A stretch of 64,000 nucleotides of DNA from the NCBI GenBank assembly GCA_016617785.1, contig JADILM010000012.1:698486-762485 (forward strand), read 5' to 3'. A program made the position numbers and the translations under genes. Source of the DNA: Sporobolomyces roseus. Lineage: Eukaryota > Basidiomycota > Microbotryomycetes > Sporidiobolales > Sporidiobolaceae. Below, one piece after another: positions 32,801-42,961 of the stretch (within the stretch, counting starts at the first letter, position 1; every line of letters starts with the position of its first letter). The notes below the pieces were generated by a model. It worked only from the letters and a program-made list of their open reading frames with translations, was not told the origin of the DNA and ran no database searches.

Positions 32801-33793
32801 TCACTTCCCTTCCCTCAACGCTCGATTCTCCATCGTCAGCTTCCTCTTGACCTCTATGTTATCAATCTTTGATTTAGGTAGATACTTGGCCATCGTTCTC
32901 GCTTCGTCCAGAGCAGCTTGATAGGATTCTTGAACTTGTTTGACCGTTTCCGAGCTGAGGAATTCGATTTACTATCAGTCTCGAACGGAAACTTGAAGCG
33001 ATTCAAGAGAGAGAGAGGGAGAAGACTGACGAAGCTTTTGGACAAGAAGTGTGGTTCACCATCAGACCATCTTTCGAGGTAGTCTAATAGGTTTTCAATC
33101 GGGGTTTGGAGGATTTGTATACCATCGTTCTTGATCTTGCTGTAACTTTTCTTGGGTTGGAATAAAGATCTCGTCATCGTATTCAAGTGGAGGATCTGGA
33201 GGAGGATCTCGAGAGTCAGTAACTCGACGTAACGAAGGGAACGTAAAGGAGAGAATTGTTACCACTTGTTGCGCAAGTCGTCAAACTTCTTCTTCTTCTT
33301 CTTCTTCTTCTGCATCTCCGTTTGTTCTCCCTTTGTCGAGAGCTTGATGATGATCCCAATTCAATCTTCATGCTCGGGCAAAACCATCCAACGAACAGAA
33401 TCGATTTCTTCCTTGCCTCAACCTCGCAGCGAATCGACAAATTCAATTCGGTTCCAACCTCGTGAAATGTAACTCTTGATGCTCTTTTTCAGTGTTCGTG
33501 TTCGTACGATAAGGTATGACGATCTTTTAATCTGTCAGGAGATAAGTACCTCCTCCCGAACATCCATGGTTCCGATTCAATACTGATTTGATCGCGCTCC
33601 TCGTCGTCCTCGTCCTCCTCCGAGTCATCGCCCGGATAGTGAAAGTTTGAAGTGTCGAGTGGAATGTTGGGACAGGGCCAACGAAAGAGATCTCGTTGAA
33701 GGATCGGTTAAACAGTTGCAAGGGTTCGGATGATGTTTCTTCTCCTTCTTCTTCTTCTGATGACCCGGCTCCAGAGTAATGAGGAGTACCCAT
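32801..33793 (-). pseudogene. Multi-exon gene that does not chain in one frame, possibly broken
   Basis: Minus-strand blocks look coding. They start with an ATG at 33,793 (MGTPHYSGAGSSEEEEGEET), then an acidic stretch (YPGDDSEEDEDDEERDQISI) in a different frame, then a lysine run with FDDLRNKW encoded by a CTT repeat at 33,282-33,309. A good exon follows (LNTMTRSLFQPKKSYSKIKN). The last block (SETVKQVQESYQAALDEART) runs to a TGA at 32,801. The joins fail at two places: two in-frame TGA codons near 33,380-33,430, and a frame mismatch at the last intron. Either I missed unusual introns or the gene has decayed. No family recognised; the helical, charged character fits a coiled-coil protein. Confidence 0.4.
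33282..33309. repeat. CTT trinucleotide repeat, about nine units
   Basis: Encodes a run of lysines on the minus strand inside the putatively broken gene. Repeat-length changes here would keep the frame. Confidence 0.9.
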
Positions 33794-34241
33794 CGAGCGA
33801 TAGGATACGAGAGGACTCGGAGGGACGAGTTGAGAGAAAGGAGGTCTTGGAAGTTGTTCTTGCGAAATCTTTGACGAGGGGTCTTTTGGGGGCGACGAGT
33901 GAGCTTATCTTTCTCGGTAAGGATAGGTGAAGTCGATAATGAGATCTATGAGTGATCTGGGAGTGGTAGTCGAGTGATGACGAGGTCGAATAAAGTCGAA
34001 AGAAAGTTGAACGAGATCAAGGCGAGTCGTTAGAGTGAGGAAAGAAGCGCGAGTAGTCCGAGTCGCTTGAGATAGTAGTTCGGTCTCTATGGACAGTCAC
34101 AAGCGGCTGTTTGGAGTAAGTGGTGATTGATGAAGAAAGAGAGAGAGTTTGTCAGAAATTCTTTCGCTTCTTCTCCATTCAACCAAACTCTCCAAACTCT
34201 TCCAATCAGCTCAAAGACAAGCTCGTAGTAGTAATCTAGTG

Positions 34242-37200
34242 ATGGAACAACTCCCTTCCCAGATTACACAAGCGATTTCTATAGCATTGAACCCCTCACC
34301 TTCGATTCCTCAAGAACAGAGACATCAAGCCTATTCCTACTTGCAGAAAGTGAAAGATGAGGCGAGGGACACTTGGCAAGCTTGTTGGGTCTTGTTCTTG
34401 GATGGTAGGGAGCAAGGACAAGTAGGAGGGAGAGGTTTGGGAAAGGAAGAGAGAATGTTTGCACTGCAAGTTGTAGCAGAAGCGTGAGTCTCCCTTCTTG
34501 ATGTAAGGAGCTATAGGGATCCTCCTAGGTGAAATACAGGGAAGGGGGGAGCTTGATTGGACAGAGTTGGATCATTTCGCTAAAATAGGAGCTTTAAAAG
34601 GTTGGAAACAGCGAAACAGCTATGGGAGGGGATGAACGATATATGAAGATCACGAGAATAGTGCAAGATTACGACTGGGAAGGGAGCGAGGAGGAAAGCG
34701 AGGTCGTGTGATCTCGCGAGGATCTATTAGATTTCGCTTGTAATTCCAGCTGACTGACTCTCCATCGATGACAGACTTCCTTCACTATCACCAGAAGCAT
34801 TAGCAATGTTGCAGACTTCAATGTTTGATTACTTTCAAGGAGAATTCGTTGCTGGACCTGCAGAACAAGGAGTAGCTTGTCAGTTTACCCATCTCCATTC
34901 ACCACTCACGAGACTCGACTGAACCCCTCACTCGTCGAGGTAGTCCTCAAGAATGCGATTGTCAACTTGGCAGCTCAACTTTTCGTCTACATCTACCCAG
35001 TCATCGCTCCCAACTTCCTCTCCTCTATGCTTTCCCTCCTCCGTACCTACCCTCCCTCGACTTCTACTTCCTCCCCACCTCCCCTCAACCCACAAACGAC
35101 AGATCTCCTCCTTCGACTCCTGCACGAGATCTCACTAGAAATCGGAGATGCTCAATTACGACTCAACAAGCCTGGAGCGCGATTAGCAAAAGATACTGAA
35201 TTGAGGGATGCGATTCGAGAGAGGGATGCACCGGCCGTTGCGGGAGCAGTTTGGGAGATCATTGCGGAAGCCGTAGATGGGGTTGAGAGGGATCAACAAG
35301 GGGATGGGAAAGTCGGGTTGACCGGGAAAATCGCGAGAGATATTGGTGAAATGGCAGTCAGAGTCGCGGGTGATTACGTCTGTATGTATACAACTCACTC
35401 TTGATCATTAGAGTCGAGATGGTACTGATCAAGTGAGGTTGGATTTAGCTTGGATCGATATCAATTTAATGGTCACTCCTTCAACTATCGCACTCCTCCT
35501 TCGAACCCTCAACCTCCCTTCCCACGCCTGCCTCCCCATTCGAACCGCGACAGCAGATACCTTGATCGAAACCGTTCTGAAAGGAATGCCAGCTTCGGAT
35601 AAACTCAAACTCTTCGAAGTTCTCGATGTTGCGACGGTTTTGCAAGCTTTGAAGGATGTGGGAAGGGAAGGAGGAAGGAAAGAAGCGAATGATGAGGAGG
35701 AAGGGTTCAGGGAGAGATTGGCGAAATTGTTGAATGGGGTTGGAACTGAATTGTGCAAAATGCTGGATGAGGTGAGTCCGATTCTCTTGCGAATGTTACT
35801 GTATGATACTCATTGGCTTCTTCGTATTCACAGACCTCAACGCCTGATGACGCCAAGTTACTCGCTACTTCTTCGCTCACTCCTCTACTACCACTCCTCA
35901 TTCTCTTCCTCTCCGATCCTCACACCGCTACTTCTCTCGCCCTTCATCCCTTCGCCTCACAACTCCTCTCATTCTACAAGAAACAAAAACGAGCGGCAGG
36001 AGCGGGTCAAGTCAAAGCGGATCCTACGATGACGGTTGAGAAGAGAGCGTTCTTTGAAGAGTTATTGAAAGCTGCGGTTGGTGGAATGGCTTATGGTGGA
36101 GAGGTTGAATGGGAAATGGCTACTGTCGGAGAAGAGGACGAGGATCAACTGTTATTCGAAGAGTTGAGAAAGGTGAGTACACTCAAGAATCAGGGAAGAC
36201 AGCGAAACTGACAGTTATTCTGCAGTCACTTCGAACGATTGGAGATGGTATCGCTTGGATCGATCCAGAACTCTACGCTTCAGCTATTCGAACAATCGTA
36301 TCAGAAACTCTCGACGCTTTCGAAGCTTCACCTCAGAGCGTACCTTGGCAAAGGGTTGAATTAGCTTTAGCTCTCCTGTACGGATTCGGTGAGATACTCC
36401 CTTTCTCAGCTTCTTGCGTATAGAATGCTGACGGATCGATAACTTCACAGGTCAAGCGATTGCGGGTCAAGGTCCATCAGCATTCGTTCTCGTACCTCCA
36501 GAAGAACTCGCTCGAGGAAAACGAGAACCAAACTACAGCGTCAACTTCAATCAATACCCTCTATCACCACTAGGAGAACTCATGGTCCGAGCGTGCCGAT
36601 CGAAAGTTGCCGCTCACGATCATCCTGCCGTCAATCTCATGTTCTTCGAAACTATCGTGAGGTATTCGGAATTCTTCAAGCTGTGCCCGGAGTACATCGC
36701 GGAGATTCTTCCTACTTTCCTCGATCAACAGTGAGTGCAGCTTCCTTCGCCAGCGATGGGAGGAACGCTGACAGATTGAGTCGACTCCACAGCGGTCTTC
36801 ATCAATCCGATTCTGCCGTTCGAGCGAGAGTTTGCTATCTCTTCAGTCGATTCCTGTACCAAGCGAAGATCATCATCCTAGCACAGGTCTCGGTCGACGT
36901 TGTGCGGGAGATCTTGGCGGGGATGCAGGTGAGTTTTCCTATTTCTTCTCGTTTCGCTTTCTTCACTTAACGAATCCTTTCTCTCGTTTAGGATCTTCTC
37001 GTGATCAATGCTGAACTACCCGACTCGGAGCCCCCATCAGAAGCTAGTCTCACGAAAGCTGCCGGTGCACCTGGCGATTTCGAATCGCAACTATACCTTT
37101 TCGAATCTGTTGGAACTCTCGTCTCTATTCTCAACCAATGTCCTCCGGATCAAGTCCTTCTTCTCAACGCTGTCCTCGACCCTCTACTCGCGCAACTGCA

Positions 37201-38514
37201 ACAATCTGTCCGACCTACCGCTACTTCGCCCGAAGACCTCAACGCCGTTTTCACCGCTCACCACCTCATCATGGCGATCGGAAACGTCGCGAAAGGATTC
37301 CCCGACCTCAGTGCTCGACAACCTACTGCTCAAGGGGACTGGGTTCAATGCTTCAGGAAAGCTACGGAAGCTGTTTTGGCGAGTGCGAAGATTATGGCTG
37401 GTTTCGCTGTGATTCGAGATGCTGTGCGTTCCCGCTCCTTATCTGCCAGTCCGAGTCATCTGTGAGCTGACTCAACGAGCGATAACGCAGGCTCGTTTCG
37501 CATTCAACCGTATCGTCGCTACTACCGGTCAAGCAGTGCTCGACCTGATCCCAACTCTCATCGACTGTCTCATCGGCCAAATCACCTTCCCCGAACTCGC
37601 CGAACTCCTCTCCTTCCTTGGACTCCTCGTCGCAAAGTACAAAGCAAACTTTACCTCTATCCTCGATACCCTTTTACTACCCGTTTTCAACCGAGTATTC
37701 CATTTCTTACAACTTGATATCGCTGGTACCGACGATCAAGTACAACATTCTACTCTCAAGAGAGCTTACTTCAATTTCATCATTACTATCTGTGGAGCTG
37801 GTCTACAAGAAGTCTTTTACTCAGAAAGTAAGCTCTCACTCACCTTTCTCTCTTTTCTTGTTACCTCTCGCTGACTCTCTGTTTTTCCAGAGAACCAACC
37901 TCACCTTCAATCAATCCTTCAATCAATCACCCACTACATCTCGACGAACGCACTCGCGATGGATCAACGCTACGGTTTCGGAGTACTCTGCAAACTCGTC
38001 ATGCTCTGGGTCGATCCCTTCCCTCTACCTCCCGTCACTCCCAAATCTCCAGCAGTCGTTCCTAGTCCAGTACCTGGATTCGAAAGGTTCATTTACGAAA
38101 ACGTGATTGGAATGTGTTTCGAAATCCCTTTGAAGAGGAGTTTCGATTATTCAGATGCTCAATCCTATCAGGCACGCTCGATTCATCTATTTCATCACTT
38201 TTTGATACTGATGGTAAAGTGATCATGCACGCAGGTAATCGGTGAAATCGCTTTACTCTTGAAAACACTGCAACAAAAGAGACCACAAGAATTTGAATCA
38301 TTCCTCGAAACTTCCTTCTTCCCTTCAATCAACTGTCCTCCAGAAAAGTCTCAACCTTTTATGGCCGCCCTAAGGGAATCAACAGAGTGCGTTCCAAGTC
38401 TCTTCGTCTTCGAATAAGTGAAACGAAAACTGACGAGATTCTGTTCTTTGTGACTGTAGTGGGAAACAAATGAAGAGATTCTTGGGTGATTGGTTGAAGA
38501 GTAACAGAGGATGA
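34242..38514 (+). CDS. LOS1: Exportin-T, nuclear tRNA export receptor LOS1, 1093 aa
   Basis: Thirteen exons join in frame: 34242-34483, 34775-34878, 34944-35381, 35449-35771, 35834-36172, 36226-36388, 36451-36730, 36793-36928, 36992-37423, 37491-37827, 37891-38171, 38235-38386, 38460-38514. The protein is HEAT-repeat-like throughout. Family landmarks include FLKNAIVNLAAQLFVYIYP after the N-terminal region, SWIDINLMVTPSTIALLLRT, ADTLIETVLKGMPASDKLKL, AVRARVCYLFSRFLYQAK and LKRSFDYSDAQSYQ. The protein ends FLGDWLKSNRG. Los1/Xpo-t binds end-processed tRNA with Ran-GTP in the nucleus and carries it to the cytoplasm, where intron splicing occurs in yeast. The intron at 38172-38234 begins with GC rather than GT. 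An ATG 93 nt upstream in frame (34,149) was rejected because the family starts near MEQLPSQI. Confidence 0.94.
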
Positions 38515-38776
38515 ACGAATGTTCGGAACGGAACGTAATGACTGCTTAACGACAATCTCGCAAACGAAAAACTACCTCTCCATCACTCGCAACTTTTTCG
38601 CAATACGATACTCTCTGCTTCGGACCCCTCGCATAAAAAAGTACCCCCTTCTTTAACCCCTTGCTAGTAAATAGAAATGAAGCAACGAAACTCCTTTGAC
38701 TTCGGGGAAATCGGCTGCGAAAGTTTCGGTGTTTCCTTCTTTCCCTCTCTTCTCACTTCCACGCTTTCTCTCGATC

Positions 38777-39882
38777 ATGGCGAATCCTTACCTATCACAT
38801 CTAGCCTCGCGAGTCAAGAATGACCTAGCGTTCCTCTCCAATCAAGGAGTATTAACCCCGCAGGACATCCAAAACCTCAACGCCAAACTCGATCAGATCA
38901 CTCTCAATCAAATAGGGAATCAAATGGGGAAATTACAGATTGATGCGATGCATACTGGTGCTAGTCAAATGAGTCAGATGTCGAGTGGAGGAGGAGGCAA
39001 ATCAATGTGTAAAGCAGTTTGGGATTACAACAAGACTCAGGTAAGCAGCTCTCCTACTCTACCAGGCCCATTCTAGAGCTCTATATATTCATTGAGTGAA
39101 CTGGAGGAGAGTTGGGAGCGATGTTGAGACGATGTTGAAGGTGAAAAAGGGTTGAGAGAACTGATTCCCTCTTTTATTTCGACTGTAACAGCCTGACGAT
39201 CTGGGATTCAAATCAGGAGATGTCATCGAGGTACTTGAGGAAGTGAATATCGATTGGTGGAAAGGTAGTCTTCGTGAGTTTTCATTTTCGTCAATCTTTC
39301 TTTCGTTCGTTCCCTCGAACTGAACTTACGCTCGCTCTCCCTCTCGCTCGAACCAGATGGTCAAACTGGTCTCTTTCCCTCGAATGTGTGTCAAGCATCT
39401 TTTCATTCTCCTTTCGCCAGTCTCGCTAACTTCCCTCTTTCACAATACAGCACGTGGAACGTCTTCCAAACACCTCGAATCGAGCACCCCCACCCCCTCC
39501 TCATCCTCAGAACAACGCTCCTTACAACGTCGGCTACAACACTCCTCAGCAGAATCCCTACTCTTCTCCTCCATCACAACAAACCCCTCAATATCCTTAT
39601 CAACAACCGCAATACTATGGTCAATCGAACCCTGCAGTCTCTGAGAAATCCTCCTACTCAGCCCCTCCTCCTCCTTCACATTACAACGCCCCTCCTCCTC
39701 CTCCTCCTCCAGTAGCTCAGAATGTCGTAGTGAGCCCAACAGCTCCCATGACAGAAGAAGAAAAGAAGAAAAAGTTCCCGGGTGGCAAGTTTGGGAAACA
39801 GGTTGGAACGGCGTTTGCTGGAGGAATGGGATTCGGTGCTGGATCGGCTATTACGAGTAATGCGATCAATGCGATCTTTTAG
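38777..39882 (+). CDS. SH3-domain protein of the LSB1/PIN3 type, 268 aa
   Basis: Four exons: 38777-39040, 39192-39273, 39357-39385, 39451-39882. An N-terminal helical region ([20 protein letters not shown]) is followed by one SH3 domain at about residues 76-130, with KAVWDYN in place of ALYDY, then [20 protein letters not shown], the ligand-binding face. The rest is a Pro/Gln/Tyr-rich tail with polyproline runs (PPPPPPP) and a glycine-rich end ([16 protein letters not shown]). In yeast, Lsb1 and Pin3/Lsb2 bind Las17/WASP and restrain actin assembly at endocytic sites; domain order and length agree. The polyproline tail could itself bind SH3 domains or profilin. Confidence 0.87.
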
Positions 39883-40264
39883 GGGGACTTTTTGAGTTTT
39901 TTCGAATATGGACACTCGCTCTCTTCATCATCAGTTAGTCACTCTTCTTCTTTATCTGTCGGATATCCCTCTCCTCCTTGTATCTTCGTTCCCTTCGTTC
40001 CCTTCGTTTTCCCTCATCAGCATTTCTTCGCAATATTTAACCGCCTCGTTCGGCTTTCTTCGCTCGATGCGACCGCGAAGCGCTCTCTGTAGCAGTCTGA
40101 ACCCTCTCAGTAGACGATAGAAGGAATGGCACCTCAATCGGAGGAATGCGAAAATTAACTGATTTCATTTCGCTTTTTTCGAGATTCGGCTCTACTCCCT
40201 CGAAGCCTTACTTCTCTCGTTCTCGCTCTCCTCTTCACCGCTAGCCTCTAATTCTGAACGTTCC
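39883..40264. other. Convergent 3' region between the SH3 gene and the IRC22-like gene
   Basis: Both genes end into this 382-bp interval. It is pyrimidine-rich, with a triple TTCGTTCCC-like repeat near 39,985-40,010. No gene seen. Confidence 0.5.
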
Positions 40265-41733
40265 CTACTTCTCAACCTGTTTCCCTTTCCCCTTGCCACC
40301 AGTCCTCATCCTCAAATGATGATCCGGAATCCAATCTTGATCCAAAACCTTTTCTCCCTCTTTCACCGCGTCTGCACTATCCCTAATCTCACTATCCTTC
40401 GCTACGATGTTAGGTCTCGGTCCTCTGGTTTGTTGGCGTTTCGATGATTTCGTTGTTGGGGGAGCGAGGAAATAGGATTTGTAGATTAAGTAACCTATTG
40501 AACCGAAGAAGACTGAGAGGATCAAATAGAGTGAAATACTGTGATTCGTATTCGTTGGAGAGTGATCAGTTTTGAGGGAGAAAGGAAGAGGAGAAGGGAA
40601 GGAGACGGACAGCTCGAAATCGAACCAAGATCCAGCGGGCTCGACAATTGTTACGGTTCCTTCGTATCCCAAATAAGAATACTTCTTTCGATTCTACGCA
40701 TCCTCAAGGACGATCCAATCAGTCTGCGAATAGAGCTGAATGGAGAGTAAAGAGAGAAAACGTACGGCATCGACAACGTCTACGTAAACTCGCAAGCCGA
40801 CATCTCCGATCTTGTTCTCAGAGTGGAACTTGTAAGGGATCACGGGGGACTTGGCACGGGGTGGGAGGTCGAGCGAGAGGGGTTGATTCGTCGTCTGTCA
40901 AAGTTGAGGAAGATGAGGTGGAACGCGGAGAGGACGATCATTTGAGGAAGGTGAGCAGGAGTCGAGGAGGATATGAGGAGGGATAGAGTGAGAGCGGAGA
41001 GAAAGCGTTGAAGGAGAGGATGGGGAGGGAGGGATTGCGAAGAAGAAAAGGAAATTGGCGAAGAATTGGGCAGAGTTTTCGTTAGCTCGCAGCTCGAAGG
41101 GGTATCCCAGAGTGTTTCAATGTGCTCACCTGTCTCAGAGGACGTTCCTTGCCGGTAGATTCATAGTATTGACCGTGAATCGCGACCACTTTCAGAGGTT
41201 CCGAAGAGTGAGACGTCACTCTCAGGTTGACGAGGTTAGATGCGACTCCATTTGTGACGCCTATAGAGAGTCAGGAAGGGCTGTCAGCGTTAGGAACGAG
41301 AGAAGAGGTGAGTTGTGAGAGGATTTGCGAAAGAAGGGAAAATGAGCGATGAAGCTACTCGCTCAAAGCGCTTAGCTCCTCTCCCGTAACTCTGAATTCG
41401 TTCCTATTCTCCTCTGACCCACCATAGCTTCCCGCTGTCCCCTCTCTTGTTTGTTTCGGCATGTCTCTTTTCCTCCACATCATCAATTTCCCGCTTTCCC
41501 TCTCCTCCATCCGAATGAGAGAGAGCTACTCACGTCCGAATGGATTGTTCTGAGGGAATTTTACTACTACTTCGACATCTGGTTTGCCTAGAGGAGAAGC
41601 GGGAGCGGCAGAAACGATCGAAATTGATGCGAGTAATAAACCTGAACGAGGGAGAGGAGAGCGGTCAGCTTCATAGGAGGGGATGTGAAGGTATCGAGAA
41701 TGGCTAGGACGTACTCAGGAAGTGGAACCGCAT
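40265..41733 (-). CDS. IRC22: ER membrane protein of the IRC22/TRAP-alpha family, 247 aa
   Basis: Six exons: 41733-41715, 41641-41534, 41260-41130, 40894-40766, 40693-40611, 40538-40265. A signal peptide (MRFHFLSLLLASISIVSAA) is split by the first intron after codon 6. The lumenal domain includes VEVVVKFPQNNPFGR, GVTNGVASNLVNLRVTSHSS and IPYKFHSENKIGDVGLRVYV, followed by GSWFDFE. A single membrane helix (about 157-182, LYLILSVFFGSIGYLIYKSY) precedes a basic cytosolic tail ending GGKGKGKQVEK. This layout is that of translocon-associated protein alpha; the fungal member is called Irc22, of poorly known function. Family assignment rests on domain order and the conserved YKFHSENKIG region. Confidence 0.82.
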
Positions 41734-42289
41734 GTTGGACGTGAAGGGAGAATGAGAAAAAACGTGTTCGCAACTTTCTGATCTTTAACGCTTCACTTTG
41801 ATTTCCTGTCAACGTTCATAGCTGCTTCAGTAGCTCTGGAACGATGGAATCTCGGGTCAGACCGTCGAAGGCTCAATCATTTGCGACTTTTCTCAATTCT
41901 CCTCAAATTCTCCGCTTTTGAACCCTTCGAACTCTCACTCGCTTCACCTCGCCGTACAATTTCGTGGAAATACATTCATGAATAGGTGGTCGCAGCATTG
42001 AGCGGTGTTCCGAGAGCTGACCGGAGCGGTAACAGAACCGCGAAGGAGTTCCGAACTTCCGAATCTTGCTTGTTTTCTCACTCTCCTCCTCGAGACGATT
42101 GTGTCGGTGTGTGCTGCCCCCTAGCCTATCACTCTCAAAAGTCGGCTGACCCATTGAATACCGTTGTAGCGCCTCGAGACCGTCCACACTCGAAAGAACC
42201 GGCTAAAGACCAATTCTCATTTAGAGCGTTACAGCGGCCAAAAGTGAGTGGCTACCTTCCTGTTGTTCTATCGAGCAACGTGAGTTCTG

Positions 42290-42869
42290 ATGCTGGAAGC
42301 CAATCTAGTGAGCGACGACGTTATTAGAGAGCTCGGTAAAGCTTTTCTCTAACTCCTCGTCGTAGCTGTTGCTGAGATCTGCTGCTGTGCGTAGTACATC
42401 CCTTCTACCAGGAGTTCGAAGTGTTGCTTGCGCGAAAGTCAGAGCTTGTTCGCGAGTTGAACGCTTCCGGGGCAGTTGGTCCGCTTTCCTTTCCCTCTTC
42501 GTTTTTGCGTCGATCGTTAAACTAATCGCAAGCTTTACTCACTTTCCCCCTCAGGCGAAGAGCGTCAAGAACTGCTGCTCCGGCCCATTGCCAGACTGTC
42601 AGCCTGTATACCATCGATTTCAAAAGCAGCGGAGGCAGCTTGCGTTCGACACGAATACCAAGTGGAAGCGTTCAAGCGTGTCTGGAGAAGCCTACAAAAT
42701 CCTGACGCAGTCGAGCGCTTCGTGAGTGACGTTGCCCTTCGAACCTCCTCAACTTGCTCGCTGAACGCGACATCAAATCCAGAATCGGGAGCAAGACCGT
42801 GAAGCGGTCATGGCCCTCATTCAAGCAATGCCTCCCCAACAATACCAGCCTCAGCCCAGGAACAGATAG
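42290..42869 (+). CDS. Small helical protein of unknown function, 133 aa
   Basis: Four exons: 42290-42335, 42377-42478, 42555-42721, 42783-42869. The start gives MLEANLVSDDVIRELDLLLC. The protein is mainly charged helix (KSELVRELNASGAVGEERQE, then YQVEAFKRVWRSLQNPDAVE) with a Gln/Pro-rich end. The first intron is 41 nt and must use the acceptor GAG at 42,376, because the earlier TAG acceptor at 42,364 leads into a stop. No signal peptide or membrane helix. A subunit of a larger nuclear or kinetochore complex would fit the look, but that is a guess. The stop lies 92 bp from the convergent end of the DUF1996 gene. Confidence 0.72.
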
Positions 42870-42961
42870 TCGGCGAGAGTTGTTGGACGCTCTCGATGTG
42901 TGTATATCTGAGAACTAAGACGATGAACAGTCTGTGAATTGCGAACTCATAAATGATTTTA

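Noticed and set aside
40541..40986. Plus-strand frames inside the IRC22-like gene
   Set aside because: Antisense shadows of validated exons.
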